64,000 bases of DNA from Pseudoalteromonas piscicida. GTDB lineage: Bacteria; Pseudomonadota; Gammaproteobacteria; Enterobacterales; Alteromonadaceae. The notes beneath the pieces are model-generated. The model saw only the letters and a list, made by a program, of their open reading frames with translations, was not told the origin of the DNA and did not search any database. Within the stretch, counting starts at the first letter, position 1. Every line of letters begins with the position of its first letter. Location: the NCBI RefSeq assembly GCF_002744175.1, contig NZ_NKHF01000008.1, positions 62,001 to 126,000 on the forward strand. The letters run 5' to 3'. Shown piece by piece: positions 17,692-27,098 of this stretch. A program made the translations under genes and the position numbers.

Positions 17692-18882
17692 ATGAAAGTA
17701 TTTACTCAGGTTTTGATGATCGGATTTATAATCCTACTCAGCGCATGTAAAAGTACAACCAACGAGACCATAGACCAATCTATACTCAACTCGGAACACC
17801 AATTTAATGTACAAGAAGTGGAGTCATATTCTGATGTCTTTCATTTAAATCACGAAATACGAACTAAGCTAGCAAAGTTTTTTCAAAATGATGACGAAGG
17901 GATTAAGCGCGCTAAAATGTTGATGAAGTTTTTAGTGGACAGCGGAGACAACTCACTTTCTTACTTATCCGGGGCTAACCTCACCGCCAACCAAACTTTC
18001 CGTAACATGAACGCGAACTGTTTATCGTTATCTATTCTTACCCATGCTATCGCCAAGGAAGCAGGGTTAGGAACGCAATTTCAGCGCGTACACATCCCTG
18101 AATATTGGGATGAAAGCCAAGGTTATAGCTTACTTACGGGTCATGTGAACATCAAAATTTATGAGCAAGATGAAAAGCAAAATGCGGTAAAAAAGTTTTA
18201 TGTGAAAAAAGCCTCTGTCACAGTTGATTTCGATCCAAATAGTCGCGCAAGAAATTTCAGCACGAGTTCAATTACCACCGATACTATTCTATCAATGTTT
18301 TATAACAACAAAGGCGCCATGGCAATGATAAATGGTGACCTTGACTTAGCTTATAGCTACTATAAAGCAGCGGTAGAGCGTGATCCATATCATGATGGTG
18401 CATGGGGTAACCTCGGTATTCTTTATCGCATCACCAATCAATATCAACTCGCTGAACGCGCCTACAATCAGGCTATTGCTATCAATCAGAGTAACCGTAA
18501 TGCTTTAGGGAATTTAGCCAAACTTTATTACTTAACTGATCGAGATGATAAAGCAAAAATTATTGAGAACAACATTCATAACTTACGGAAAAAAAATCCA
18601 TATTATATGTTGGTTCTGGGCAATGAGGCATTTAAAACAGGGAACCTAGATAAAGCTGAGCACTACTACCATAAAGCGCATGATCTTGATAGCAGCATCC
18701 ACGGCAGTTTCTTTGGGCTAGCAAAAGTTGCTTTTGAAAAAGGCAACGTCAAAAAAGCAGAATACTATTTAAAGAAAGCACATAAAACCTCTATCTTTGA
18801 ACACGACAGAGTTCGTTACGAAAGCAAATTAGCACTGCTTAAAGGAATTGCTAGTAACCAAAAAAACTACGATGAGAGATAA
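17692..18882 (+). CDS. TPR lipoprotein with transglutaminase-like N-terminal domain
   Basis: The 396-residue precursor has a lipobox (ILLSAC, Cys19). Residues 105-185 look like a papain/transglutaminase-type core: NANCLSLSILTHAIAKEAGL (Cys110), TGHVNIKI (His151), and VTVDFDP (Asp179/Asp181). Residues 205-380 contain about five tetratricopeptide repeats (for example AMINGDLDLAYSYYKAAVERDP and NLGILYRITNQYQLAERAYNQA). TPRs mediate protein contacts; the putative catalytic triad is inferred and its activity unknown. A strong GGAGGTGG site precedes the ATG. The M28 peptidase gene starts 8 bases downstream, so the two probably form an operon. Confidence 0.82.
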   Translation: MKVFTQVLMIGFIILLSACKSTTNETIDQSILNSEHQFNVQEVESYSDVFHLNHEIRTKLAKFFQNDDEGIKRAKMLMKFLVDSGDNSLSYLSGANLTANQTFRNMNANCLSLSILTHAIAKEAGLGTQFQRVHIPEYWDESQGYSLLTGHVNIKIYEQDEKQNAVKKFYVKKASVTVDFDPNSRARNFSTSSITTDTILSMFYNNKGAMAMINGDLDLAYSYYKAAVERDPYHDGAWGNLGILYRITNQYQLAERAYNQAIAINQSNRNALGNLAKLYYLTDRDDKAKIIENNIHNLRKKNPYYMLVLGNEAFKTGNLDKAEHYYHKAHDLDSSIHGSFFGLAKVAFEKGNVKKAEYYLKKAHKTSIFEHDRVRYESKLALLKGIASNQKNYDER

Positions 18883-18890
18883 TAACAATA

Positions 18891-19814
18891 ATGGCCAGTC
18901 ACCTTTTTAAAATAGCTTGCGCAGCGCTACTACTTATTAGCACTGCGCCTCAAGCTAAGCTAAACGAGCAGCTAGTTGACAGCGAGCTTTTAGTTGATTT
19001 GCAAACGCTTTCTAGCGCCCGCCATCAAGGCAGAAAAAGTGGCGCAAAAACACCAAACCTCAGTGCACAGTACATCTTTAATACATTTGCAAAGCTAGGC
19101 GCTAACCCGGAGTATCAACACTTTACATTTAGAGCTGGTATTTTTAGTAAAGATGCAGGGCACAATGTCACTGCATCTTTACCTTGTTCTCAAGCTCGAT
19201 GTGATAAACCAATTGTGATCAGCGCACACTATGACCATTTAGGCACGACTGGGCAAAAGCATTACCCTGGTGCAAATGATAACGCGTCTGGCACTGCTGC
19301 AATGTTGTACATAGCGAGACAATTGGCCAAGACCAGCCGTTCAAGAGATATTCTGTTTGTAGCAACCGATGCCGAAGAGCGTGGTCTGCATGGTGCAAAA
19401 TACTATGCCAAACACTTGACTCAAACAGTTAAATTCAACATTAACTTAGATATGTTAGGCGTCAATAGAAGCAACCGGTTGTTTGCCCTGTTTTCGCCTG
19501 GTTTTAAAGAGTACAAAGCACAATTAAAAGCGCTCACTCGTGACCCAATAAAACTCACGCTTATTTCTTCTGGGAGGCAGCTTGAACGCTACACTAAAAA
19601 TCCCCGAATAAACTGGCATAAGGCCAGCGACCACTATGCGTTTTATCGCCAAGGGATCCCGTATATTTACTTCGGGATGGGTGAAGACAAACATCATCAC
19701 ACCACAAAAGACACGCCTGAAAATATGGACATGGGAAAATATCAGGCAAGTGTGGCGCTCATTAACGACTTTATTTTGTCATTAACGCGCTCCCCATTAG
19801 ATTCAACAAGCTGA
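18891..19814 (+). CDS. M28 family zinc aminopeptidase-like exopeptidase
   Basis: The 307-residue secreted peptidase has a signal peptide (residues 1-22, cleavage after APQA or nearby) and the M28 di-zinc ligands: AHYDHLG (His113), GANDNASG (Asp130), AEERGLHG (Glu162/Glu163), NLDMLG (Asp187) and a C-terminal HHTTKDT histidine. It should cut single residues from peptide N-termini in the periplasm or outside the cell. It starts 8 bases after the TPR lipoprotein stop, without a strong own ribosome site, which suggests coupled translation. Its last 73 bases overlap the 3' end of a convergent GIY-YIG gene. Confidence 0.9.
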   Translation: MASHLFKIACAALLLISTAPQAKLNEQLVDSELLVDLQTLSSARHQGRKSGAKTPNLSAQYIFNTFAKLGANPEYQHFTFRAGIFSKDAGHNVTASLPCSQARCDKPIVISAHYDHLGTTGQKHYPGANDNASGTAAMLYIARQLAKTSRSRDILFVATDAEERGLHGAKYYAKHLTQTVKFNINLDMLGVNRSNRLFALFSPGFKEYKAQLKALTRDPIKLTLISSGRQLERYTKNPRINWHKASDHYAFYRQGIPYIYFGMGEDKHHHTTKDTPENMDMGKYQASVALINDFILSLTRSPLDSTS

Positions 19815-20101
19815 ATTTTTTGCGCTTTGCTAAGCTGCTTAACTTGCCACTCTAGTTTTGCAGCTTGTGATTTACTACCAACAATACATTGGTACTTGAG
19901 CACCAGAGGGGCTTTTCCTCTAAGGTTTTTAGCGCCCTTTCCTGCTTGATGCTGCTGAAAGCGCCGCTCAACGTCTGTGGTTATGCCCGTATACCAATGA
20001 CCCAAGCGAGTTTCTACAATATATAAACTCCACAAAGTCTGTTGTTTTGATTTTTCATTCTTGCTAAGTAAGACTTGTCCGAGCAACTTTATTTTCTCCA
20101 A
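19742..20101 (-). CDS. GIY-YIG nuclease family protein (YhbQ/UPF0213-like)
   Basis: This 119-residue protein carries a GIY-YIG fold domain: [27 protein letters not shown] (about residues 25-51, with Tyr and the Arg of VERR), then [14 protein letters not shown] and a conserved late Glu (KLEWQVK). Small single-domain members are of unclear physiological role; some have nuclease activity. There is no ATG in frame. The start is TTG at 20101 (AGGT nearby), or TTG at 20086 with GGAG 9 bases before it. The 3' end overlaps the M28 peptidase gene antisense by 73 bases. Confidence 0.82.
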   Translation of the reverse strand: MEKIKLLGQVLLSKNEKSKQQTLWSLYIVETRLGHWYTGITTDVERRFQQHQAGKGAKNLRGKAPLVLKYQCIVGSKSQAAKLEWQVKQLSKAQKIQLVESNGERVNDKIKSLMSATLA

Positions 20102-20249
20102 CTACCTGAATACACAGCGCGACCCCGTGACTATTGCAACTTATGTGCGAACTTTTTACACTTAACGCAGTCCAATTCCGCTAAGAGGCTTTACGTTCTC
20201 TGTGCAATCGGTATCATGCAAACAACTGATAATAAGGATACACAATTTC

Positions 20250-20609
20250 ATGCTGTCTAATAAAACCCTTTCTGTTTGGCTCAGTGCTGTAGTTATGACG
20301 GTGTTTATGTCCGGCTGTTCTAGTTGGATTTATCGCATCAACGTGCCACAAGGTAATTTCTTAGAGCAGTCAGATGTAGATAAACTTCGTGTACAAATGA
20401 CCAGAGAACAGGTGTTATACGTGCTCGGAACACCACTTGCAAAAGATGCTTTCAACAACGATATCTGGCATTACCAATATGTATTTAACATTGACAGAGA
20501 ATCAGAAGTGAGAAAGTCATTTAGTGTGTATTTCGAAAATGACAAACTGGTTCGCGTTAGTGGCGACTTTGAAGCGCCTGAAGAGTTCAATACGCCGCTT
20601 GATTCATAA
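20250..20609 (+). CDS. bamE: Outer membrane assembly lipoprotein BamE
   Basis: The 119-residue precursor (SmpA/OmlA family) has a lipobox (FMSGC) and the family's helix-strand pattern: SDVDKLRVQMTREQVLYVLGTPL then WHYQYVFN and VYFENDKLVRVSGDF. BamE is an outer-membrane lipoprotein of the BAM complex that stabilises BamD and aids beta-barrel protein insertion. The ATG at 20250 has AAGGAT 9 bases upstream and gives a normal signal peptide; a start 48 bases earlier would give an abnormal N-terminus. It is followed by a strong terminator, with rnfH and ratA convergent downstream. Confidence 0.94.
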   Translation: MLSNKTLSVWLSAVVMTVFMSGCSSWIYRINVPQGNFLEQSDVDKLRVQMTREQVLYVLGTPLAKDAFNNDIWHYQYVFNIDRESEVRKSFSVYFENDKLVRVSGDFEAPEEFNTPLDS

Positions 20610-20620
20610 TTTCGTAGTCA

Positions 20621-20645
20621 AAGGGGAATTGGATTCCCCTTTTTT
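20621..20645 (+). terminator. Rho-independent terminator after bamE
   Basis: A stem (AAAGGGGAAT with ATTCCCCTTT) and 3-base loop are followed by further T. It lies 12 bases after the stop. Confidence 0.88.
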
Positions 20646-20679
20646 ATGCGTAAAAATCACGAAAATTAAACTTGGTCAG

Positions 20680-21018
20680 CTAGTCTTTATCGTCTCCAAG
20701 AGATACTGGGCGGCCACCTGTGACCTTACTCGCACGACCTTCTTCTTTGGCCTTTTCTGCGCGGCGTCTGCGCGCCTCTTTGGGGTCTGCAATCAATGGA
20801 CGATATATTTCTATTCGGTCCCCATCGCTTACCACTTGGTGAAGTTTTACCGTCCGATTCCAAATACCTAGCGTTAAGTCATTGGCGTTAATTTCTGGAC
20901 ACTTCTCTAATATCCCAGACTGCAACACAGCTTGCTCTGCAGAAGTACCTTCGGGTACATCAACCGATAGAGACGTTGCTTTGTCTGGTAAGGCAAAAAC
21001 AACTTCAACCTTTATCAT
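20680..21018 (-). CDS. rnfH: RnfH family protein (UPF0125, RatB)
   Basis: The 112-residue protein has the ubiquitin-like beta-grasp core of the RnfH family (IKVEVVFALP, AVLQSGIL, LTLGIWNRTVKL, GDRIEIYRPL) and a basic tail (KEARRRRAEKAKEEGR). The biochemical role is unknown. In enterobacteria and here it follows ratA: its ATG overlaps the ratA stop by one base. The ratA/rnfH pair divergent from smpB is a conserved arrangement in gammaproteobacteria. Confidence 0.92.
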   Translation of the reverse strand: MIKVEVVFALPDKATSLSVDVPEGTSAEQAVLQSGILEKCPEINANDLTLGIWNRTVKLHQVVSDGDRIEIYRPLIADPKEARRRRAEKAKEEGRASKVTGGRPVSLGDDKD

Positions 21019-21452
21019 TATCTTGCTCCATAAACCACTTTAGCGCGTTGGGTAAATGCTGATACCATATTCTTCGCAACTTCATTAAACAATTTACCAA
21101 ACGCCATTTCTATCAATTTACTGGCAAATTCAAATTCGAGCTTTAGGCTCACTTTGCATGCCTGCTCATCCAGCGCGGTAAACTCCCAATATCCATGTAA
21201 AGATTTAAACGGCCCATCAACTAAACACATTTTTACGCGATTGCCGTCAAACTCGTTTTTTGTTGTAAACCACTTTTTGAGCCCGGCTTTTGAAATTTCA
21301 AGGCTCGCCGTCATTCCCTCATCATCGCTGTTGATCACCTTTGCATTCGAGCAGTGAGGTAAAAAAGCAGGATACGCATCAACATCATTGACCAATTCAA
21401 ACATTTCTTCGGTGCTATACATCACCAAAGCACTTTTTTCTATCTGTGGCAT
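21018..21452 (-). CDS. ratA: RatA family START-like protein (ribosome association toxin / CoQ10-like)
   Basis: This 144-residue single-domain START/Bet v1-like protein is homologous to E. coli RatA and mitochondrial Coq10: MPQIEKSALVMYSTEEMFELVNDVDAYPAFLPHC at the N-terminus and FAKLIEMAFGKLF-like C-terminal helix. E. coli RatA was reported to block 70S formation; a lipid or ubiquinone chaperone role is suggested by the fold. The start at 21452 has GGAG 6 bases upstream and aligns with the family; the longer reading adds 22 non-conserved residues. It is coupled to rnfH and divergent from smpB. Confidence 0.9.
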   Translation of the reverse strand: MPQIEKSALVMYSTEEMFELVNDVDAYPAFLPHCSNAKVINSDDEGMTASLEISKAGLKKWFTTKNEFDGNRVKMCLVDGPFKSLHGYWEFTALDEQACKVSLKLEFEFASKLIEMAFGKLFNEVAKNMVSAFTQRAKVVYGAR

Positions 21453-21593
21453 AGACACTCCAACTCTTAATACGAGGATTTTACCAAGGTTTTGCAGATT
21501 TATCTTGTTTGCAGCCACCGACTAAGTAAAAATACGTCACATTAATGAAAAAGCGCTGTCTTAAAACAGGATTTATAGGTAGACTAAGCCATT

Positions 21594-22076
21594 ATGGCAA
21601 AGAAAAATTCAAGTAAATCAAATAGCAATACCATAGCGCTGAACAAAAAAGCGCGTCATGAGTATTCACTACATGAAAAGTTCGAAGCAGGTATCGAGTT
21701 ACAAGGCTGGGAAGTAAAAAGCATCCGGGCCGGAAAGGTCAATATCTCAGATACTTACATCCATATCAAAGACGGTGAAGCCTATTTGTTGGCCAGTCAG
21801 ATCCAACCGCTTAATAGCGCTTCAACGCACGTGATATGCGACCCGCTTCGTTATCGTAAACTGCTACTCAATAAACGTGAGATTTCACGTCTTATCGGAG
21901 CGACTGAGCGTGATGGTTACTCTTTAATTGCCACCGCAATGTACTGGAAAAAGTGCTGGGTGAAGCTAGAGTTCTACCTTGCGAAAGGTAAAAAACAACA
22001 CGATAAGCGTGCAGATATAAAAGACCGTGATTGGTCACGTGACAAAGAACGTTTGATGAAACATAAAGTGCGTTAA
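21594..22076 (+). CDS. smpB: SsrA-binding protein SmpB
   Basis: This 160-residue RNA-binding protein is full length for SmpB. It has [27 protein letters not shown] at the start of the OB-like barrel, [14 protein letters not shown], and a basic C-terminal tail ([25 protein letters not shown]) that becomes helical in the ribosome. It binds tmRNA for rescue of stalled ribosomes by trans-translation. The tmRNA gene itself was not seen in this window. A bidirectional terminator separates it from convergent fabB. Confidence 0.97.
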   Translation: MAKKNSSKSNSNTIALNKKARHEYSLHEKFEAGIELQGWEVKSIRAGKVNISDTYIHIKDGEAYLLASQIQPLNSASTHVICDPLRYRKLLLNKREISRLIGATERDGYSLIATAMYWKKCWVKLEFYLAKGKKQHDKRADIKDRDWSRDKERLMKHKVR

Positions 22077-22091
22077 TACGTACATAGTACT

Positions 22092-22118
22092 AAAAAAGCA
22101 GGCCTAGCCTGCTTTTTT
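22092..22118 (+). terminator. Bidirectional terminator between smpB and fabB
   Basis: A perfect 12-bp stem (AAAAAAGCAGGC with GCCTGCTTTTTT) and 3-base loop give a T6 tract on either strand. It serves both convergent genes. Confidence 0.9.
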
Positions 22119-22147
22119 GTGTTTGACCTAAAGTTAAGCCTTAAAGC

Positions 22148-23362
22148 TTAACTTTTGTACTTTTGCATCACAAGTGTGGCGTTTGTACCGCCAAAACCGA
22201 AGCTGTTTGACATCACTGTGTTAAGCGGCCCATCACGGCGCTCGGTTACAATGTCTAGGCCTTGAGCTTGCTCATCTAGTTCATCAATGTTGATCGATGG
22301 TGCGATAAAATCATTGTCTAGCATTAGCAAAGAATAAATCGCTTCATGCACGCCTGCAGCACCGAGTGCATGGCCTGTCATTGCTTTAGTTGCGCTGATG
22401 GCTGGTGAGTTATCACCAAATAACTCTTGAATTGCACCTAGCTCTTTTACGTCGCCAACCGGAGTAGACGTACCGTGAGTGTTTAGATAGTCAATTGGTG
22501 CATTAAGATCTTGCATCGCTTGTTTCATACAACGTACTGCGCCTTCACCAGAGGGTGCAACCATGTCGTAACCGTCTGAAGTTGCGCCATAGCCAACGAT
22601 TTCAGCGTAAATGTGTGCACCGCGCGCAAGCGCATGCTCAAGTTCTTCAACAACAACGATACCGCCACCGCCTGAGATAACGAAACCATCACGATTGGCA
22701 TCATAAGTACGTGATGCACGTTCTGGTGTGTCGTTATACTTAGTCGACAAGGCACCCATCGCGTCAAATTCCATCGCTAGTGTCCAGTGTAACTCTTCAC
22801 CACCACCTGCGAAAATCACGTCTTGTTTGCCAAGCTGAATTTGCTCAACCGCGTTACCTATACAGTGCGCTGAGGTTGCACATGCAGAGCTAATTGAATA
22901 GTTCACACCTTTGATTTTAAATGGTGTTGCCAAACATGCAGAAGTCGTGCTTGCCATGGTACGTGGAACCATATAAGGCCCTACACGCTTTACGCCTTTT
23001 TCACGCAGAATGTCAGCAGCTTCAACTTGGTATTTAGACGAACCACCACCAGAACCTACAATGAGGCCAGTACGTTCATTGGATACCTGATCTTCTGATA
23101 AACCTGAATCTTCAATTGCTTGCGCCATCGAGATATAAGAAAACGCAGCTGCATCCCCCATAAAGCGATGTGCCTTACGGTCAACGAGAGATTTTACGTC
23201 GATATCTATTTTACCAGATACTTGGCTACGTAGGTTGTAGTCTGCAAATTCTTGGTTAAAAGCAATACCGCTCTTACCTGCTTTTAATGACTCTAAAACT
23301 TCTTGCTTGTTGTTGCCGATGCTCGAAACAACACCGATCCCCGTAATAACGGCTCTTCTCAT
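22148..23362 (-). CDS. fabB: 3-oxoacyl-[acyl-carrier-protein] synthase I
   Basis: The 404-residue thiolase-fold enzyme is very close to E. coli FabB. The active-site Cys is in [15 protein letters not shown] (about residue 163), and the catalytic histidines are in [11 protein letters not shown] and [10 protein letters not shown]. It condenses malonyl-ACP with acyl-ACP and is needed for unsaturated fatty acid elongation. AAGGGA lies 8 bases before the ATG. It is divergent from mnmC, as in E. coli. The upstream region has a FabR-like palindrome at 23436-23453, which fits regulation by unsaturated acyl chains. Confidence 0.97.
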   Translation of the reverse strand: MRRAVITGIGVVSSIGNNKQEVLESLKAGKSGIAFNQEFADYNLRSQVSGKIDIDVKSLVDRKAHRFMGDAAAFSYISMAQAIEDSGLSEDQVSNERTGLIVGSGGGSSKYQVEAADILREKGVKRVGPYMVPRTMASTTSACLATPFKIKGVNYSISSACATSAHCIGNAVEQIQLGKQDVIFAGGGEELHWTLAMEFDAMGALSTKYNDTPERASRTYDANRDGFVISGGGGIVVVEELEHALARGAHIYAEIVGYGATSDGYDMVAPSGEGAVRCMKQAMQDLNAPIDYLNTHGTSTPVGDVKELGAIQELFGDNSPAISATKAMTGHALGAAGVHEAIYSLLMLDNDFIAPSINIDELDEQAQGLDIVTERRDGPLNTVMSNSFGFGGTNATLVMQKYKS

Positions 23363-23425
23363 GGGTTTATTCCCTTCGATATTACAAATTATGCGTAGTA
23401 TACGCTGAATTTTAGTGCCAAGTGG

Positions 23426-23441
23426 TCAGCTTTCCAGCGTA
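23426..23441 (-). promoter_or_regulatory. Possible FadR half-site upstream of fabB
   Basis: TGGTCAGC in the stretch just before the FabR-like palindrome resembles one half of the E. coli FadR operator (core TGGTC). The second half is poor. FadR activates fabB in E. coli, so the position is reasonable. Confidence 0.3.
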
Positions 23442-23453
23442 CACATGTACTCT
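23436..23453 (-). promoter_or_regulatory. FabR-like operator upstream of fabB
   Basis: AGCGTACACATGTACTCT is a near-perfect 18-bp palindrome with a GTACA-N2-TGTAC core, the form of sites bound by FabR upstream of fabA and fabB in enterobacteria. It lies about 75-90 bases before the fabB ATG. No fabR gene is in the window. Confidence 0.65.
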
Positions 23454-23538
23454 GAACCTAAATAACTAAAAATGCAACCAGACTATTGAGTCGAAAGACA
23501 GTAAAATAGTTCCCAAATAGTCGAATACAGAGTCTTTC

Positions 23539-25524
23539 ATGATAAAAAACGCTCAAATACACTTCAACGATGCTGGTACACCTGTTGCCGATAGTTTTGA
23601 CGATGTCTATTTTTCCAATGATGACGGGTTAGCAGAATCACATTACGTCTTTTATACCCAAAACCATATCGACGAGCGGTTACAAAATCATGGCAAAGAC
23701 CGATTTGTCATCGCAGAGACAGGTTTTGGCACCGGCCTAAACTTTCTCAATGCTTGGTATCAGTTTAATCAGCGTAGCAAAGACGCGAATGTTAACCAAC
23801 TCCACTTTGTGTCTTTTGAAAAGTTTCCCATTCATATCGACGACTTAGTTAGAGCACTACAAGCTTGGCCTACCCTGGCCCCTCTTGCCGAAAAGCTCTG
23901 CCAGCAATATCCAATGGCCCTCGAAGGGTGCCACAGACTTGAATTTGATCATGGCGCAGTGACGCTAGATTTATGGTTTGGTGACATTCACGATAATCTA
24001 CCGCAAATAAGTTTCGAACAAACTGGATTTATTGATGCTTGGTTTTTAGATGGCTTTGCGCCTAGCAAAAACCCAGATATGTGGCAACAAAGTCTATTTG
24101 ATGCAATGGCGAATATGAGCCGCAGCAATGCAACTTTTGCCACTTTTACAGCCGCAGGCTTTGTCCGTCGCGGACTACAAGAAGCCGGATTCGAGTGCAA
24201 GAAAGTAAAAGGGTTTGGCCGCAAACGGGAAATGGTCGTAGGTATACTCAAGCAAGCTAATCACCGCCATAATACCCCTGATTATTATAATGTCTCACCA
24301 CGTAATTTAGAGAATATCGCGATTATTGGCGGTGGTATTGCCTCAAGTTGTTTGCTCTATCACCTTAGCAAGCGCAATATAAATGCAACACTATTTTGCC
24401 AAGATGATGCGCTAGCCAAAGGTGCATCACACAATCGCCAAGGCGCGGTCTATCCAAACTTGCAAGCCGATAATACGCCACCGAGTGAATTCTATGCCCA
24501 TAGTTTTTTATACGCTAAACGTCTATACCAACAGGTAGCGAGCAGTGGCTATCAATTTGCTCACGGCTGGTGTGGTGTACTACTGCAATCGGTAACCGAC
24601 GCTAAACAAGCACAGCACCAAAATTTGGTAGATAAATCTGCCTGGCCACAGGCTTTAATATACCCAGTTAACAGTGAACAAGCATCGGCTATTGCCAACA
24701 CCACGTTACCCTACGGCGGGCTATTTATTCCTGAAGCTGGCTGGTTAAACCCTGCAGAAGCAACACAAGCGGTATTTGACGCAGCTCACGCGCTAAACCC
24801 AATTTCAACGTTTTTCAACACCGACATCAACAAGCTAGAAAAAACCGCTCAAGGTTGGCTGCTTCATAGTAAAGAAGATACGTTTGGGCCTTATTCAGAT
24901 ATATTTGTGTGCGGTGGTGAGCATTCCGATCGCTTCGAGCAGACTCAGCACGTGCCACTGCATGGTGTCCGTGGTCAAGTTTCTCATATCGAAGCTGGAG
25001 AATCATCCAATCGGCTGAACACTGTACTGTGTCACAAAGGTTATTTTACTCCTGCGATGGACGGACTCCATTGCATGGGAGCAACGTTTGATAAAAACAG
25101 CAAAAGTCGTGCGATAAAGAGTGAAGACAACATAACTAACCGCGCACAACTAGACCGTTTTTACCAAGGCACGGACTTAGCGACCAGCCTAGGAAACATA
25201 GTGTCTGAAAAAGCAGCGGTGCGTTGTTGCTTTAACGACCATTTACCCATGCTTGGACAAGTGCCACACCACGATGAATTCTGCTCAGCCTTCACTAATT
25301 TAAGAAAAGGCAAACATTATGGCTTTGATACTCTCGCTCAACCTTATCTGGGGCTACATATTGTTACTGGGTTTGGCGCAAGAGGGTTGTGTAGCGCTCC
25401 ACTTGCTACAGAACATTTAGTTGCGAGTTTATTGGGTGAGGCAAGACCACTAAGCGAACGTGTGCATCAAGCAATTCATCCTAATAGGTTTTTAGTTCGA
25501 GACTTAATTAGGAACAAAGTGTAA
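23539..25524 (+). CDS. mnmC: Bifunctional tRNA (mnm5s2U34) biosynthesis protein MnmC
   Basis: This 661-residue fusion enzyme has an N-terminal SAM methyltransferase domain (about 1-240; ETGFGTGLNFLNAW motif and DAWFLDGFAPSKNPDMW) and a C-terminal FAD oxidoreductase of the DAO family (about 260-650; IAIIGGGIASSCLLYHLSKR). In E. coli the FAD domain converts cmnm5(s2)U34 to nm5 and the methyltransferase then makes mnm5 in tRNAs for Lys, Glu, Gln and others. The length matches E. coli MnmC (668). It is divergent from fabB, a conserved neighbour. A hairpin follows it. Confidence 0.96.
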   Translation: MIKNAQIHFNDAGTPVADSFDDVYFSNDDGLAESHYVFYTQNHIDERLQNHGKDRFVIAETGFGTGLNFLNAWYQFNQRSKDANVNQLHFVSFEKFPIHIDDLVRALQAWPTLAPLAEKLCQQYPMALEGCHRLEFDHGAVTLDLWFGDIHDNLPQISFEQTGFIDAWFLDGFAPSKNPDMWQQSLFDAMANMSRSNATFATFTAAGFVRRGLQEAGFECKKVKGFGRKREMVVGILKQANHRHNTPDYYNVSPRNLENIAIIGGGIASSCLLYHLSKRNINATLFCQDDALAKGASHNRQGAVYPNLQADNTPPSEFYAHSFLYAKRLYQQVASSGYQFAHGWCGVLLQSVTDAKQAQHQNLVDKSAWPQALIYPVNSEQASAIANTTLPYGGLFIPEAGWLNPAEATQAVFDAAHALNPISTFFNTDINKLEKTAQGWLLHSKEDTFGPYSDIFVCGGEHSDRFEQTQHVPLHGVRGQVSHIEAGESSNRLNTVLCHKGYFTPAMDGLHCMGATFDKNSKSRAIKSEDNITNRAQLDRFYQGTDLATSLGNIVSEKAAVRCCFNDHLPMLGQVPHHDEFCSAFTNLRKGKHYGFDTLAQPYLGLHIVTGFGARGLCSAPLATEHLVASLLGEARPLSERVHQAIHPNRFLVRDLIRNKV

Positions 25525-25535
25525 TAGTGGAAGAT

Positions 25536-25570
25536 AAGGTATCCGAGAAAACACCTCTTTCGGATACCTT
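25536..25570. terminator. Hairpin between convergent mnmC and putP
   Basis: AAGGTATCCG and CGGATACCTT form a 10-bp stem around about 15 bases. Neither strand has a following T-run, so termination is uncertain. Confidence 0.45.
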
Positions 25571-25616
25571 CAAACAATTGATTTAGTGCAATATATGATT
25601 GCACTACTGGTTCATT

Positions 25617-27098
25617 TTAATTAAGTGACTTTTCCACTTTATTAAATAGTGTGGTAATTTCTTTACTAGGTTCCTTCGTCGCCAAGCTCACCGCAAAAAT
25701 TGCGATTGTTGCGACAATGAATCCCGGTACGATTTCATATAATGTTGCACTCAGCGGCGCACCATTGTAGGTAAATGGCCCATAAATCCACACTAGTACA
25801 GTCACTGCACCTGAGATCATACCAGCCAGTGCACCCGCAAAGTTCATACGCGACCAGAACAGACTAATAAGTACCAGTGGACCAAAAGCCGCACCAAAAC
25901 CAGCCCATGCATTACTAACTAAGTCTAAGATAGAGCTATCTCTGTCATAGGCAAGATAAATTGCGGCAAGTGCTACGACCAACACGCTAATACGTCCTAC
26001 TAGCACCAGCTCTTTATCAGTGGCTTCTCTGTGCACAAAAATCTTGTAAAAGTCTTCTGTTAACGAGCTTGAGCTTACAAGTAGCTGAGATGAAATCGTA
26101 CTCATAATAGCCGCAAGAATAGCCGCTAATAAAAAGCCTGCTATCAGTGGATGGAATAACAACTGAGATAGAATTAAAAAGATAGTTTCAGCATCATCTA
26201 CTACTATTCCTTTTTCATGAGCATAGGCTGCACCGAACAAACCAGTACCAACCGCACCCAACGCAGCCACAATCATCCAAGTCATCCCAATGCGGCGAGC
26301 TGTTGGCATGTCCTTTACACTACGAACAGACATGAATCTTACAATAATATGAGGTTGACCAAAGTAACCAAGACCCCAAGACATCGCTGAAACAATACCA
26401 ACTGCACCTGCTGATCCAACCCAGGTAAGCATTGATGGGTTAAGTTCGTTTAACGTTTGCGAAAGCGGATTGTCTAGCAACGAGAATGTCACTAACGGCA
26501 CTAAGATTAAGGCAATAAACATGATGCAACCTTGCACAAAGTCGGTCAGGCTCACAGCCAAAAAGCCACCAAACAAGGTATATAGGACAACCACACTGGT
26601 AGTGATATAAAGCCCACTTTCATAGCTTAATCCAAATGAGCTTTCGAATAATTTACCACCGGCCACTACGCCTGACGAAGTGTATAGGGTAAAGAAAACA
26701 ATAATAACTAACGCTGAAACAATCCTAAGTGCATTGCCTTTATCTTCAAAGCGATTTGCGAAATAATCAGGAATGGTAATTGCGTCATTTGCATATTCGG
26801 TATAAACACGTAAACGCGGTGCAACAAATAGGTAGTTTAACCAAGCACCAATTACTAAGCCAATTGCAATCCATGTACTGCTGAATCCAGTTAAAAACAT
26901 GGCACCGGGAAGACCCATTAAGATCCAGCCACTCATATCTGACGCGCCAGCAGATAAGGCTGCTACGCTTGGCGGCAAACTACGTCCACCCAACATATAG
27001 CCTGACACATCACTGGTCGACTTCTTATATGCATATAACCCTATTCCCAACATCGCAATAAAGTACAGTGCGAGAGAGATTATCGTACCTATCTCCAA
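25617..27098 (-). CDS. putP: Sodium/proline symporter PutP
   Basis: The 493-residue membrane protein has about 13 helices and the SSS-family signatures of PutP: SALSAGASDMSGWILMGLPG-type motif (AALSAGASDMSGWILMGLPG, about residues 46-65), YANDAITIPDYFANRFEDK, and SSQLLVSSSSLTEDFYK. It imports proline with Na+ for nutrition or osmoprotection. The start codon is TTG at 27098: AGGAGG lies 5 bases upstream and the family N-terminus begins there. putA is not adjacent. The 307-bp gap upstream holds only a 6-bp dyad (27316-27331, CACCAT and ATGGTG) besides AT-rich sequence. Confidence 0.94.
   Translation of the reverse strand: MEIGTIISLALYFIAMLGIGLYAYKKSTSDVSGYMLGGRSLPPSVAALSAGASDMSGWILMGLPGAMFLTGFSSTWIAIGLVIGAWLNYLFVAPRLRVYTEYANDAITIPDYFANRFEDKGNALRIVSALVIIVFFTLYTSSGVVAGGKLFESSFGLSYESGLYITTSVVVLYTLFGGFLAVSLTDFVQGCIMFIALILVPLVTFSLLDNPLSQTLNELNPSMLTWVGSAGAVGIVSAMSWGLGYFGQPHIIVRFMSVRSVKDMPTARRIGMTWMIVAALGAVGTGLFGAAYAHEKGIVVDDAETIFLILSQLLFHPLIAGFLLAAILAAIMSTISSQLLVSSSSLTEDFYKIFVHREATDKELVLVGRISVLVVALAAIYLAYDRDSSILDLVSNAWAGFGAAFGPLVLISLFWSRMNFAGALAGMISGAVTVLVWIYGPFTYNGAPLSATLYEIVPGFIVATIAIFAVSLATKEPSKEITTLFNKVEKSLN

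Noticed and set aside
22077..22147. tmRNA (ssrA) next to smpB
   Set aside because: The gap is only 71 bases and holds just a terminator.
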